This document shows, piece after piece, positions 24,073-32,649 of a stretch of DNA of 36,589 nucleotides (position 1 is the first letter of the stretch; the number at the start of each line of letters is the position of its first letter). The notes beneath the pieces are model-generated. The model did not search any database, was not told the origin of the DNA, and saw nothing but the letters and a program-made list of their open reading frames with translations. This DNA is from Lactobacillaceae bacterium UBA5807 (GTDB lineage: Bacteria > Bacillota > Bacilli > Lactobacillales > Lactobacillaceae), in NCBI GenBank assembly GCA_002418005.1, contig DIDF01000099.1:58373-94961 (forward strand). The letters run 5' to 3'. The position numbers were made by a program, and so were the translations under genes.

Positions 24073-24477
24073 ATGAAAATTACAATAAGCGACTCTGCAA
24101 GTAAATGGTTCCAAGACGAAATGGGTCTTTCTGCTGGCAACGGGGTTAGATTTTATGGAAAGGTTTATGGCAGTACACCAGTTCATGAAGGGTTTTCACT
24201 TGCACTGACTCGTGATGATCATCCTCATGATATTTATTCTCAGACAATTAAGGATGGGATAAGCTATTACATTAACCAAGGCGATGAATGGTTTTTTAAA
24301 GGATACGATTTTGGAGTTGATTATGATCCTAATAAAGATAAAGACTCGGTAATTTATTCCTATACCCCAAATGGCGATTTACCAATGGATAATAGTGATA
24401 TGGGAACAAAAAGCACTGACACATCCACTGGAGCCTCTCAGCATTCGGATACCAGTACTGGGGCTTCTTCACATTAA
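24073..24477 (+). CDS. HesB/YneR-like protein with a Ser/Thr-rich tail, no cysteine
   Basis: A 134-residue protein. Residues 1-97 resemble the HesB/IscA-like fold of the YneR group (starting MKITISDSASKWFQDEMGL). It has no cysteine at all, so it cannot hold an iron-sulfur cluster the IscA way. After about 105 there is a low-complexity tail with DTSTGAS at 116-122 and again at 126-132. The function is unknown. Its promoter carries a cre-like site, so it may respond to sugar supply. GAGGTG lies upstream of the ATG. It is a single-gene unit. Confidence 0.75.
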   Translation: MKITISDSASKWFQDEMGLSAGNGVRFYGKVYGSTPVHEGFSLALTRDDHPHDIYSQTIKDGISYYINQGDEWFFKGYDFGVDYDPNKDKDSVIYSYTPNGDLPMDNSDMGTKSTDTSTGASQHSDTSTGASSH

Positions 24478-24495
24478 AATAATTATTATAGATAG

Positions 24496-24540
24496 ATTAA
24501 AACGTCGATTAATTTTAAAAAAATTGATCGACGTTTTAAT
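24496..24540. terminator. Bidirectional terminator between the HesB-like gene and yfhO
   Basis: ATTAAAACGTCGAT (24496-24509) pairs perfectly with ATCGACGTTTTAAT (24527-24540). T-rich stretches flank it on both strands. Confidence 0.87.
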
Positions 24541-24543
24541 TTC

Positions 24544-27171
24544 TTATCTAGTTGATCTCTTTTTGAGCAACTTAAATATCCTAATTAAAAAGATTGATAA
24601 TGCAGTGAGCAAACTAATTAATGATCCTAAATAAAGCCCTTTGGGGATATATCTAAATGTAACTGTGTGCAGACCAGAAGGAATTTTTGATTCAATGAAC
24701 ATGTTTGCCCACTGTTTAATGGCAACTGGTTTATTATCAACTTTGAGATGCCAGCCTTGCGAATAAGGGATTGTTGTGATTAATTCATTTATTTTCTTTG
24801 GAACAAAAATTTTGCCGGTAATTGAATTTTGATTCCAATTTTTGATATCAAGTGGATGTTTGGCCAAATTATTTCTTAATGATTTTACTCTGGAATTATC
24901 AACTTGATAGAAGTTGAAATCCTGAAGCCAAATATCATCACCCTTTAATTTTATTGTCAGTCTGAGATTTTTTGCTCTTGACCCATTATTTCCAATGTTT
25001 GATATAACTGTTCTTTGAAACGGCAAGAACTGAAGAAGATTATTTCCATTCACTGATATTTTAACTTGTTTGGTCGGAATTTCTGGGCCCAAGGTCAAGT
25101 AATAAGAAGAATCCGGTTTGGTTTTGATCAAGATTTCAATTTTTGAGTTATTCAACAACTTTTTCTTTCGAATAATCGTATTGTTTAAAGAACTAACTGG
25201 ATATATGTTTTCCATTTTTTGGATGTTTATTGGAACTGGTAAAAATAATGGTTGGCTTTGATGGGAAAGGCTTTGATAAATCTCATTTTGAAAGGCCACT
25301 GGATTGGAATTTTTACTGTTAATTTCCACTGAAGAATTGTTTAAGAATCCCAAAGGAAGATAATTTGGATTTTTAAAAATATTCATAAATTGACTTTGAC
25401 GCATTAGGTAAAAATTATTTAAATCAGGTTTTAATGAATTATTGTCGATAAAAGGAGATATTTGTTTAATCGATTTTTCATGTTGTATTGATGACTGGTT
25501 TAAATAGTATTTCATCCCTAATAAATCATCGGTGAAGCTTGTCCCATTGGTATAAGTTGCATAAGCATCCCCGTTTGGTTGACCCAGGTTGCCAAAAAAT
25601 TGAGATGTTTTTGCCTCTAATGTGGATGAAAAGATTGAGCCGCCGTTATATTGTCCAGACAATGGATCGTTTTTGGTTCTTGAAAAAGTGGTGCCTACGC
25701 GATACAAAGATTTATCTCGAGCCTTCAAAAAATTACTATTCTGCTGGAGTGAACTAGTGAAAAATGAATATTCATTTTTTCCAAGATATGTGATGTTGTT
25801 TAGACTATTAAAGTAATTAAAGCCGCTTTCTGCAACCACTAAAATTAATGTGGCAAGCGAGATTATCCGATTGCTTGGAATTCTTGAAATAAACAAGATG
25901 ATTATCCAGCTGCCCGTAAAATAAAGAATTCCGGCTAAGAAATTTGGTAAAGTTAAGTATTGAAATCTAGTTAACGACATGCCAATATAAATCAGTCCAA
26001 AAATACAGATCGCAACTGCAAAATTAAATCTTCGATAGTTCAAACCGGTTTCTAGAATAGTCAAAAGTGAATTGTATGCTAGCCAAACCATCCAAAATGA
26101 AAAAATAAATGAAAATCTAAATGGGTACCAAACCGGCATTTGAAATGCATGCCAAACTATATCAAACGGCATAAATGACATCGATAGAACAAATATACCT
26201 GTAATTATTGCATCGGAAATTCTTTGCTTGGAGTTGATTTTAGAATCAAAAAAGTAGTAAACAAAAAGAATAACCACAATACTGGCTACAAAAATATTTG
26301 CTGAACCAGAAGACATTTGTTTAAAATTAAAGGAGCCATTAATGAATTTTCCAAGTAAATCTAACGGGAAATATTCAAATTTAAATGGAACTGGTTGGTT
26401 GGAATAATTCGCTTTACTAGTTAACAAAGAAAGAAAAGTTGGAATTAAAATCCAGGCAGATAATAACAGACTTAAAATAGTAGGTTTGATCCATGACCAA
26501 AGATTATTAATTGCCGTTTTAAAATTTGGAGATTGTAAAGCAAATTTTGCTGCAACTAATATAGAAAACAAGCAAATCATGTAAGCCATGTAATAATTAT
26601 CAATTAACATTAAGGTTAAAAATATTACATATACAAGAGAAGATTGATTTTGCCAAATTTTGATAATTCCTAAAAAGATTAATGGCAGAAAAATTACCGC
26701 ATCCACCCATAGCATATTTAACTGATTTGCTACCATCCATCCCATCAAAGCATACGTGGTTGCAAAAGCTGGTATGTATAGACTGTTTCTTTTTTTAGCA
26801 AAAAGTAATAAGCATCCAAAACTTAAACCGGCAAAGCCGTACTTTAAAATGGTGATTATTCCCAGCATTGATGGTATTTCAGATTGCTTTACCAGCAATA
26901 GTAATAAATTAAATGGGCTCATCAAGTAATAACTCCAGGTTCCAAACATATCACCGCCTAAAGCCTTTTGAAAAGAATAAAAAAGTCCACTCGGATCATG
27001 AAGAAGAGTGTTTCGAAAATAAGCAAAAAAATCGACATATTGTTGTCCCATATCCACCGTTAGGATCGAAGAGGATCCAAATGGAGCAAACCCACGGAAA
27101 ACAAAATAAGTCATTACTACTAAAACAGGCAATAAAAAGCATAAGGATAAATTCACTTTTTTGAAATTCAA
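24544..27171 (-). CDS. yfhO: YfhO-family polytopic membrane protein
   Basis: An 875-residue membrane protein with about a dozen hydrophobic segments in the first half, a soluble region (about 480-840), and a last membrane segment near the C-terminus (about 843-865, LGSLISLLTALSIFLIRIF). The opening (FRGFAPFGSSSILTVDMGQQYVDFFAYFR) and the pattern SYYLMSPFNLLL are typical of YfhO proteins, which are linked to glycosylation of lipoteichoic acid or other envelope polymers. The start is TTG at 27171, with AGGAG nine bases upstream. It is a single gene, divergent from the PBP gene. Confidence 0.88.
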   Translation of the reverse strand: MNFKKVNLSLCFLLPVLVVMTYFVFRGFAPFGSSSILTVDMGQQYVDFFAYFRNTLLHDPSGLFYSFQKALGGDMFGTWSYYLMSPFNLLLLLVKQSEIPSMLGIITILKYGFAGLSFGCLLLFAKKRNSLYIPAFATTYALMGWMVANQLNMLWVDAVIFLPLIFLGIIKIWQNQSSLVYVIFLTLMLIDNYYMAYMICLFSILVAAKFALQSPNFKTAINNLWSWIKPTILSLLLSAWILIPTFLSLLTSKANYSNQPVPFKFEYFPLDLLGKFINGSFNFKQMSSGSANIFVASIVVILFVYYFFDSKINSKQRISDAIITGIFVLSMSFMPFDIVWHAFQMPVWYPFRFSFIFSFWMVWLAYNSLLTILETGLNYRRFNFAVAICIFGLIYIGMSLTRFQYLTLPNFLAGILYFTGSWIIILFISRIPSNRIISLATLILVVAESGFNYFNSLNNITYLGKNEYSFFTSSLQQNSNFLKARDKSLYRVGTTFSRTKNDPLSGQYNGGSIFSSTLEAKTSQFFGNLGQPNGDAYATYTNGTSFTDDLLGMKYYLNQSSIQHEKSIKQISPFIDNNSLKPDLNNFYLMRQSQFMNIFKNPNYLPLGFLNNSSVEINSKNSNPVAFQNEIYQSLSHQSQPLFLPVPINIQKMENIYPVSSLNNTIIRKKKLLNNSKIEILIKTKPDSSYYLTLGPEIPTKQVKISVNGNNLLQFLPFQRTVISNIGNNGSRAKNLRLTIKLKGDDIWLQDFNFYQVDNSRVKSLRNNLAKHPLDIKNWNQNSITGKIFVPKKINELITTIPYSQGWHLKVDNKPVAIKQWANMFIESKIPSGLHTVTFRYIPKGLYLGSLISLLTALSIFLIRIFKLLKKRSTR

Positions 27172-27269
27172 GTTTTAAAACTCCTAAGACTGCAAGATTT
27201 TATCTTCATTTAGAATATCATAATTATGTTAAAGAATGGTGAAGCTGTCTAGTTTTTGGTCTTAAAGTT

Positions 27270-27278
27270 TGTTAGAAT
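27270..27278 (+). promoter_or_regulatory. Extended -10 promoter of the PBP gene
   Basis: TGTTAGAAT (27270-27278) is an extended -10 located 27 bases before the start. A clear -35 is not visible. Confidence 0.45.
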
Positions 27279-27304
27279 TGACAACATGATGAGGAGATTT
27301 AACC

Positions 27305-29335
27305 GTGAAAATCTTTAAAAGAAAAAACGACAGTACTCGAAAAGAAAGGACAGCTTCTCTGCCTTTCCGAATCAATATTATTTTTATTATAGTTGGTGTT
27401 TTGTTTATTGCATTATTAACTCAGCTTGCTTACCTTCAAGTTTTGTATGGAACTAAATTTAAAGCCGAAGTTAGTCGGTCTGATATGACTACCGTAACCG
27501 GCAATGTCCAAAGAGGTATGATTTACGACTCAACAGGCAAGTTGCTGGTAGGTAATTCAGCTCACCAGGCGATTGTTTATACAAAAGGAGTAAATGCTCT
27601 AACCAGTGATCTTTATAATGTAGCGACAACACTTTCAAAGTATGTTAGTGTTCCAACTAATAAACTTACTCAGCGACAAATGGAAGATTATTATTTGTCG
27701 AATCCAACTAACTTGAATACTACATTAAAGAAGATTCCTAATGTTAATCAGTATTCGGTTACTGCTCGATACAACATGGCTCTTAATTATTTAAGCAAAT
27801 CCGGGATACAATTTAATGCTGCAGAAAAAAATGCTGCCACAATTTTTGCTAAAATGAGTGGGGCCTATCAACTTTCCACCGTTGATATTAAAGATACCGG
27901 TGTCTCTAAAAACGAGATTGCTCAAGTCGGCGAACATCTGTCTGAAATGCCGGGAGTTAATGTTGGAACCAGTTGGTCGAGGGATTATCCTCAAGGAACT
28001 TCTATTCAGAATTTAACCGGTACGGTATCTAATGAGCAAACTGGGTTGCCAAGTGACAAAGTAAATCAGCTTTTAGCTCAAGGTTACTCCAGAAATGATA
28101 GTGTTGGTCAAAGTTTCTTGGAACAACAATATGAGCCTGTTTTACGGGGCAGTAAATCACAGACGCAAGTTATTTTAAACAGTCAAAACCAAATCACCAA
28201 AGAAATTAAACAGTATGGTGGCCAAAAAGGTGACAACCTTCAATTAAGTCTCAATGCAAAATTTCAAAATGATCTTCAATCAGATGTTCGTTCAGCTGAA
28301 GCATCTGCAGGAGGCTATTCAACAGGGACTTATGCAGTTGTTATGGATCCGAATAATGGTGCCATTATTGGAATGGCCGGAGTGAGTCGGGACCCAGCTA
28401 CTTCAAAGACCACCACTGATCCGCTTGGAGTCATTAATAGTTCAATAGTTATGGGATCTGTTGTTAAAGGAGCCATGGTTTCTGGTGCCTTAATGGATGG
28501 AGTTATTACTCCTACAAATAGTCTTCAAACGGATAAACCAATCATTGCAGGAGGAACAAAGAAGTCTTCCTGGTTTAACCACAACGGAGGTTCAGATACA
28601 ACAGTTGATGCTTCTGGCGCCCTTGAAATTTCCTCTAACTCCTATATGATGCAATTAGCGATGAAAGAGGCTAAATTCAACTACGTTGAAGGAGGCGGCC
28701 TTAATATGAATCCAAGTATTTTTAACACACTTAGAGGATACTTTAATCAGTTTGGTTTAGGTGTACCTACTGGCGTAGATATTCCAGGCGAAACCACAGG
28801 ATTAATTGGGCCAAGTGGTAAAGCTAACATTGGTAATGCATTGGATGAATCATTTGGAAACTACGATGCGTATACAACAATGCAGGTTGCCCAATATATT
28901 TCAACCATTGCTAATGGTGGATATCGAATTAAGCCTCATATTGTCCAAGCAATTAGGGGAACTAGTCCAACCGGTACTTTGGGACCAATTGAAACAACAG
29001 TTATGCCTTCAATTTTGAACTACGTTGATATGACACCAGCAGAAAAAAATGTTGTCACTCAAGGACTTTACCAAGTTGTTCATGGAACTAATCAGTATAA
29101 AACTGGTGGAATGTTAGACACAATTCATCCAGAAATATCTGCTAAAACTGGAACTGCCGAGACATTTTATAAAGGTCATCAAACGGTAACTTTGAGCTTG
29201 GCGTCATATGCACCATCAACTCATCCTCAAGTAGTGGTCGCTTTAGCCATGCCAAATTTGGACGTAAATGCTGAAAGTAACAATATGCAGTTAGCAAAAC
29301 AAATTTATTCTGATTATTGGAAGGATGTTGATTAA
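27305..29335 (+). CDS. pbpA: Class B penicillin-binding protein (transpeptidase), PbpA-like
   Basis: A 676-residue monofunctional transpeptidase for peptidoglycan cross-linking. It has one N-terminal membrane anchor (about 22-46), a dimerisation/pedestal domain containing GNVQRGMIYDSTGKLL, and a transpeptidase domain with S385-V-V-K388, S443-S-N445 and K614-T-G616. It lacks C-terminal PASTA repeats. The order PBP-rpmG-cyclo-ligase-rhomboid-yqgQ-glcK resembles the Bacillus pbpA region, which suggests an elongation-type (PBP2-like) role. The start is GTG at 27305, with GAGGAG eight bases upstream. Confidence 0.92.
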   Translation: MKIFKRKNDSTRKERTASLPFRINIIFIIVGVLFIALLTQLAYLQVLYGTKFKAEVSRSDMTTVTGNVQRGMIYDSTGKLLVGNSAHQAIVYTKGVNALTSDLYNVATTLSKYVSVPTNKLTQRQMEDYYLSNPTNLNTTLKKIPNVNQYSVTARYNMALNYLSKSGIQFNAAEKNAATIFAKMSGAYQLSTVDIKDTGVSKNEIAQVGEHLSEMPGVNVGTSWSRDYPQGTSIQNLTGTVSNEQTGLPSDKVNQLLAQGYSRNDSVGQSFLEQQYEPVLRGSKSQTQVILNSQNQITKEIKQYGGQKGDNLQLSLNAKFQNDLQSDVRSAEASAGGYSTGTYAVVMDPNNGAIIGMAGVSRDPATSKTTTDPLGVINSSIVMGSVVKGAMVSGALMDGVITPTNSLQTDKPIIAGGTKKSSWFNHNGGSDTTVDASGALEISSNSYMMQLAMKEAKFNYVEGGGLNMNPSIFNTLRGYFNQFGLGVPTGVDIPGETTGLIGPSGKANIGNALDESFGNYDAYTTMQVAQYISTIANGGYRIKPHIVQAIRGTSPTGTLGPIETTVMPSILNYVDMTPAEKNVVTQGLYQVVHGTNQYKTGGMLDTIHPEISAKTGTAETFYKGHQTVTLSLASYAPSTHPQVVVALAMPNLDVNAESNNMQLAKQIYSDYWKDVD

Positions 29336-29342
29336 TTTGACT

Positions 29343-29362
29343 GTTAAGTAAAATTACTTAAC
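29343..29362. repeat. Near-perfect palindrome after the PBP gene
   Basis: GTTAAGTAAAATTACTTAAC has perfect nine-base arms around two central bases. No T-run follows, so it is a poor terminator. It lies about 40 bases before the rpmG -10 and could be an operator. Confidence 0.55.
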
Positions 29363-29399
29363 AATTATTAATTAAATCCTAGCAATTTTTATCAATTAA

Positions 29400-29408
29400 T
29401 GATAGAAT
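29400..29408 (+). promoter_or_regulatory. Extended -10 promoter of rpmG
   Basis: TGATAGAAT (29400-29408) forms an extended -10 about 58 bases before the rpmG start. The -35 is weak. Confidence 0.45.
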
Positions 29409-29465
29409 ATCAAGAGTTAAGGCTCATAGATAGCCACTTTAAAAAAGTTTGGAGGTACCAAATTC

Positions 29466-29615
29466 ATGCGTGTTCACGTAATTATGGAATGTACCGAATG
29501 TCACGAGCGTACTTATTTAACAAGCAAGAATCGTAGAAATAATCCCGATCGTTTGGAGCTTAAAAAGTATTGCCCACGTCAACGGAAAGTAACATTACAT
29601 CGCGAAGCAAAATAA
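29466..29615 (+). CDS. rpmG: 50S ribosomal protein L33
   Basis: A 49-residue protein, MRVHVIMECTECHERTYLT at the start and ending VTLHREAK, typical of L33. It keeps the first zinc pair (CTEC) but has only one cysteine of the second (CPRQ in place of CPxC), so it has three of the four zinc-ligand cysteines. I recall the same form in other lactobacilli. GGAGG lies upstream. It has its own promoter and terminator. Confidence 0.94.
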   Translation: MRVHVIMECTECHERTYLTSKNRRNNPDRLELKKYCPRQRKVTLHREAK

Positions 29616-29645
29616 GGCTTGGGTATTTACCCAAACCTTTTTTAT
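29614..29645 (+). terminator. Terminator after rpmG
   Basis: AAGGCTTGGGT (29614-29624) pairs with ACCCAAACCTT (29629-29639), with one C-A mismatch, then a T-run. Confidence 0.85.
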
Positions 29646-29699
29646 TATCCATTCTTTTATAAATAAATGAATAAAACAAAAAATGGGAGATTCAAAAAT

Positions 29700-30257
29700 A
29701 TGGAAAGCCGATTGCCAAAAGAAAAGGTAAGAGAACAGCAAAAAAAGAAGCTTCATAATTTCTTTTTACAGTCTCAAAGTTCTCAGATAATTGAAAATAT
29801 ATGTCAAAATCTATTTAAAAATCCTTCTTTTGTTAGGAGTAGTACGATCGGTGTTACCATGAGTATGTCTGAAGAATTTCCTACGACCTCAATAATTCAC
29901 GAAGCCAGAAAACTTGGCAAGCAAATTGTTATTCCTCGCACGTTACCAAGGTTCCAAATGGAATTCGTCGAAACTTTCCCAGATTCAATCCTGAAAAAGA
30001 CTAAATTCGGAGTTCTTGAACCTGTGGAGGGTAATATTGTTGATAAAAATAATATTGAATTGCTAATTGTTCCCGGATTAGCTTTTTCAAAAGATGGGTA
30101 TCGTCTTGGATATGGGGCTGGGTTCTATGATCGGTTTTTAACCGGTTTCTCTGGCAAGACTATTTCTTTAGCTACCCCAGTTCAAATATTTGATGAACCG
30201 GTTTGGCAGCTTGGAATACACGATGTGAAGATTCAAAAAATTATTTATCTTAAGTAA
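29700..30257 (+). CDS. 5-formyltetrahydrofolate cyclo-ligase
   Basis: This enzyme converts 5-formyl-THF to 5,10-methenyl-THF with ATP. The 185-residue protein has the basic N-terminus (LPKEKVREQQKKKL), the substrate region around TMSMSEEFPTT and the ATP-binding signature RLGYGAGFYDRFL. The start at 29700 has GGGAGA ten bases upstream; an in-frame ATG at 29667 has no site and would add 11 residues. It begins the cyclo-ligase-rhomboid-yqgQ-glcK-rhodanese run, with short gaps. Confidence 0.92.
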   Translation: MESRLPKEKVREQQKKKLHNFFLQSQSSQIIENICQNLFKNPSFVRSSTIGVTMSMSEEFPTTSIIHEARKLGKQIVIPRTLPRFQMEFVETFPDSILKKTKFGVLEPVEGNIVDKNNIELLIVPGLAFSKDGYRLGYGAGFYDRFLTGFSGKTISLATPVQIFDEPVWQLGIHDVKIQKIIYLK

Positions 30258-30268
30258 GAGGCGCTTAA

Positions 30269-30931
30269 ATGAGCAGGATCAAAAACAAACCTTTCATTAC
30301 TTATATTTTATTGGGAATCATGTTAGTGGTTTTTCTAATTATGACTTTATCTGGCGGAACTTCTGACCCAGTTAATTTATTTCGCTTTGGAGCAAAATAT
30401 AATCCGGCTATTAGGGCGGGTGAATATTGGCGTTTTATTACCCCAATTTTTATTCATATTGGTTTTACCCATATATTGATGAACGGAATTACCTTATATT
30501 TTATCGGTCAGTATGTTGAAATGATTTTTGGCCACTGGCGGTACTTAATTATCTTTTTTGTTTCTGGAATTATGGGTAACCTAGCTAGTTTTGCTTTTAA
30601 TTATGGTCTTTCAGCCGGTTCTTCCACCGCTATTTTTGGTCTATTTGGGGCCTTTGTTATGCTCGGTGATAGTTTTAAAAAGAATCCAGTAATTGTCTCT
30701 CAAGCAAAAACTTTCATTGCTTTCATTGCTCTAAACTTAGTATTTGATTTATTTTCGAGTGGAATTGACATTGCAGGTCATTTAGGTGGTTTAGTCGGTG
30801 GCTTTTTGATTGCCTATGTGACAGGAGTTCATTTTGCCAAAACTTCGCGAGTGAAAAGAATTATCTCAATTATCGCATTGATCGTTATTGCCTGTTTCCT
30901 TTTCTACTACGGTTTCTACAAAAATGTGTAA
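30269..30931 (+). CDS. Rhomboid family intramembrane serine protease
   Basis: A 220-residue protein with six or seven membrane segments. The catalytic serine is S119 (AGSSTAIFG; the more usual form is GASG) and the catalytic histidine is H171 (AGHLGG). The HxxxN motif HILMN (68-72) provides the oxyanion residues. It probably cleaves membrane proteins within the bilayer; the substrate is unknown. It corresponds in position to GluP/YqgP of Bacillus but lacks its extra domains. AGAGG precedes the ATG. Confidence 0.92.
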   Translation: MSRIKNKPFITYILLGIMLVVFLIMTLSGGTSDPVNLFRFGAKYNPAIRAGEYWRFITPIFIHIGFTHILMNGITLYFIGQYVEMIFGHWRYLIIFFVSGIMGNLASFAFNYGLSAGSSTAIFGLFGAFVMLGDSFKKNPVIVSQAKTFIAFIALNLVFDLFSSGIDIAGHLGGLVGGFLIAYVTGVHFAKTSRVKRIISIIALIVIACFLFYYGFYKNV

Positions 30932-30974
30932 AATATTTTCAAAAAAGCAGAATAAATTCCTAGGATGTGAGATA

Positions 30975-31193
30975 ATGAAAACGCTATATGATGTTCAACA
31001 GTTACTTAAAAAGTTTGATATTTATGTTTACGTAGGTAAACGACTTTGGGATATCGAAGTTATGGCATTGGAGTTAGATCATCTTCATGATGCAAAACTT
31101 GTTGATGACAAAGAATTTATTCAAGCAAAACTCATTTTAACCCGTGAACATCGGATAGAAGAAAAAAATCAAAAAAATAGGGGCGAAATTTGA
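30975..31193 (+). CDS. yqgQ: YqgQ family (DUF910) small protein
   Basis: A 72-residue protein of unknown function. It matches YqgQ through YDVQQLLKKFDIYVYVGKRLWDIE, followed by a helical, charged C-terminus. The ATG at 30975 is preceded by AGGATG; the longer opening at 30888 lies inside the rhomboid gene and is not supported. Its stop overlaps the glcK start (TGATG), so the two are coupled, as in Bacillus. Confidence 0.88.
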   Translation: MKTLYDVQQLLKKFDIYVYVGKRLWDIEVMALELDHLHDAKLVDDKEFIQAKLILTREHRIEEKNQKNRGEI

Positions 31194-32161
31194 TGGCAAA
31201 AGAATTAATTGGAATTGATTTAGGTGGAACAACAACAAAATTTGCATTTTTGGATCTTGATGGTGAAATTCTTTCTCAGTGGCGAATCAAAACTGATATT
31301 AGTGAACATGGAAGCCAAATAGTTCCTAATATGATTAAGTCAATTCAGGCTCAGATGCGTAAGGAAGATAAGAATTCAAACGATTTTGTTGGAATTGGTA
31401 TGGGGACTCCCGGAGCCGTTAATCGAGAAAAGGGCACGGTTGTTGGTGCTTATAATTTAAACTGGGACGTAATTCAGCCGGTTGGATCTCTTCTAAAGGA
31501 AAACCTAAATCTTCCGGTGGTTTTGGATAACGATGCTAATTGTGCTGCTATGGGCGAATTTTGGAAAGGTGCAGGAGACAAAGAATCAGATGTTGTTTTC
31601 GTAACTTTAGGAACTGGCGTCGGCGGTGGTGTTGTCACAAATGGTGAACTCGTGCATGGTGTCAACAACGGTGCTGGGGAAATTGGCCACTTAACCGTAG
31701 TTCCTGGCGGTTATCTTTGCACTTGTGGCAAACGTGGCTGTTTGGAGCAATACGCTTCAGCTACTGGAGTCGTTCACGTTGCAACAGATATGGCTAAAGA
31801 CTTTCAATCTCATTCAAGAATCAAAGAGATGCTTGAGGGTGACGAACCGTTAACATCAAAGATGGTCTTTTTCTTGGCAGATAATGGTGATATTTTAGCC
31901 AATCAAATTGTTAATCGAGTTTGTGGTTATCTTGGCCTCGCATTATCATATGTTGGTAATACTTTAAATCCTGAAGCTATTATTATTGGCGGTGGTGTTT
32001 CAAACGCTGGATTTACTCTTCTTCAGCCAACAACAAGTGCTTTTCAGGAAAATGCCTTTCCATCTGTTAGAGATTCGACTAAACTTAAATTAGCACAGTT
32101 AGGTAATGATGCGGGTGTGATTGGTGCTGCATCACTAGCCAGAAAATTTGCTAAATCATAA
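31193..32161 (+). CDS. glcK: ROK-family glucokinase
   Basis: It phosphorylates glucose with ATP. The 322-residue protein has the ATP-binding GIDLGGTTTKFA (about 7-18), catalytic D114 (LDNDANCA), H166 (AGEIGH) and the ROK zinc motif C176-x-C178-x4-C183 (CTCGKRGCLEQ). It has no N-terminal helix-turn-helix, so it is an enzyme rather than a ROK repressor. AGGGG lies upstream of the ATG, which overlaps the yqgQ stop. Confidence 0.94.
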   Translation: MAKELIGIDLGGTTTKFAFLDLDGEILSQWRIKTDISEHGSQIVPNMIKSIQAQMRKEDKNSNDFVGIGMGTPGAVNREKGTVVGAYNLNWDVIQPVGSLLKENLNLPVVLDNDANCAAMGEFWKGAGDKESDVVFVTLGTGVGGGVVTNGELVHGVNNGAGEIGHLTVVPGGYLCTCGKRGCLEQYASATGVVHVATDMAKDFQSHSRIKEMLEGDEPLTSKMVFFLADNGDILANQIVNRVCGYLGLALSYVGNTLNPEAIIIGGGVSNAGFTLLQPTTSAFQENAFPSVRDSTKLKLAQLGNDAGVIGAASLARKFAKS

Positions 32162-32182
32162 TTTGAATAGGGTGGTTATTTC

Positions 32183-32593
32183 ATGGTTGGAGCTATAAGT
32201 TCTAATGGTTGGTCATTTATTTTATTGATTATTGTTTTAATTTGTTGGGGAGGGTATTCTCTTTTTCGTGAATATCAAGTTAGAAAGGTTGCCAAATATT
32301 TGACTAACGATGATTTTCAAGAAGGAATGAGAAGAGCCCAAGTAATTGATTTAAGGGAGAAGAAGAATTTTAATGCTGGCCATATTCTCGGAGCTAGAAA
32401 CCTCCCTTACTCCACATTAAGAAACTTTTATAGTCAACTTAGAAAAGATCTTCCGGTTTATCTTTATGACCAGGGAAAAACTATTAGTAAAAGAGCGGCT
32501 GTTTTTTTAAGTAAAAAGGGCTATTCACAAATCTTTATCTTAAAATCTGGTTATCAAAACTGGAATGGTAAGGAAAAGAAATCAGATTATTGA
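32183..32593 (+). CDS. Membrane-anchored rhodanese-like protein lacking the catalytic cysteine
   Basis: A 136-residue protein with one N-terminal membrane segment (about 10-27) and a rhodanese domain facing the cytoplasm or exterior. VIDLREKKNFNAGHILGARNLP is the typical start of the fold. In the active loop, PVYLYDQGKT (91-100), aspartate D96 stands where the sulfur-carrying cysteine would be, so sulfurtransfer is unlikely. A role in binding is more likely. It follows glcK by 21 bases, an order common in lactobacilli. Confidence 0.88.
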   Translation: MVGAISSNGWSFILLIIVLICWGGYSLFREYQVRKVAKYLTNDDFQEGMRRAQVIDLREKKNFNAGHILGARNLPYSTLRNFYSQLRKDLPVYLYDQGKTISKRAAVFLSKKGYSQIFILKSGYQNWNGKEKKSDY

Positions 32594-32597
32594 TACA

Positions 32598-32633
32598 ATA
32601 AAAGCTGGGATAAAAAAATATCCCGGCTTTTAT
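32598..32633. terminator. Bidirectional terminator between the rhodanese and DUF3042 genes
   Basis: ATAAAAGCTGGGATA (32598-32612) pairs with TATCCCGGCTTTTAT (32619-32633), with one wobble pair, followed by a T-run on the plus strand; it also lies just after the minus-strand gene. Confidence 0.88.
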
Positions 32634-32649
32634 TTTTGATTTATTTTTA

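Noticed and set aside
24415..24474. A possible short tandem DNA repeat or phase-variable tract
   Set aside because: The amino-acid repeat is clear but the codons differ between copies, so slippage at the DNA level is unlikely now.
24371..24634. An 87-codon plus-strand frame overlapping the HesB-like gene and the 3' end of yfhO
   Set aside because: It crosses a strong terminator and two genes in other frames and has no start signal.
27385..29335. A PBP with a defective SxxK motif
   Set aside because: The usual PGSxFK context is absent (MGSVVKG), but Ser385, Lys388, SSN and KTG are all present, so the enzyme should be active.
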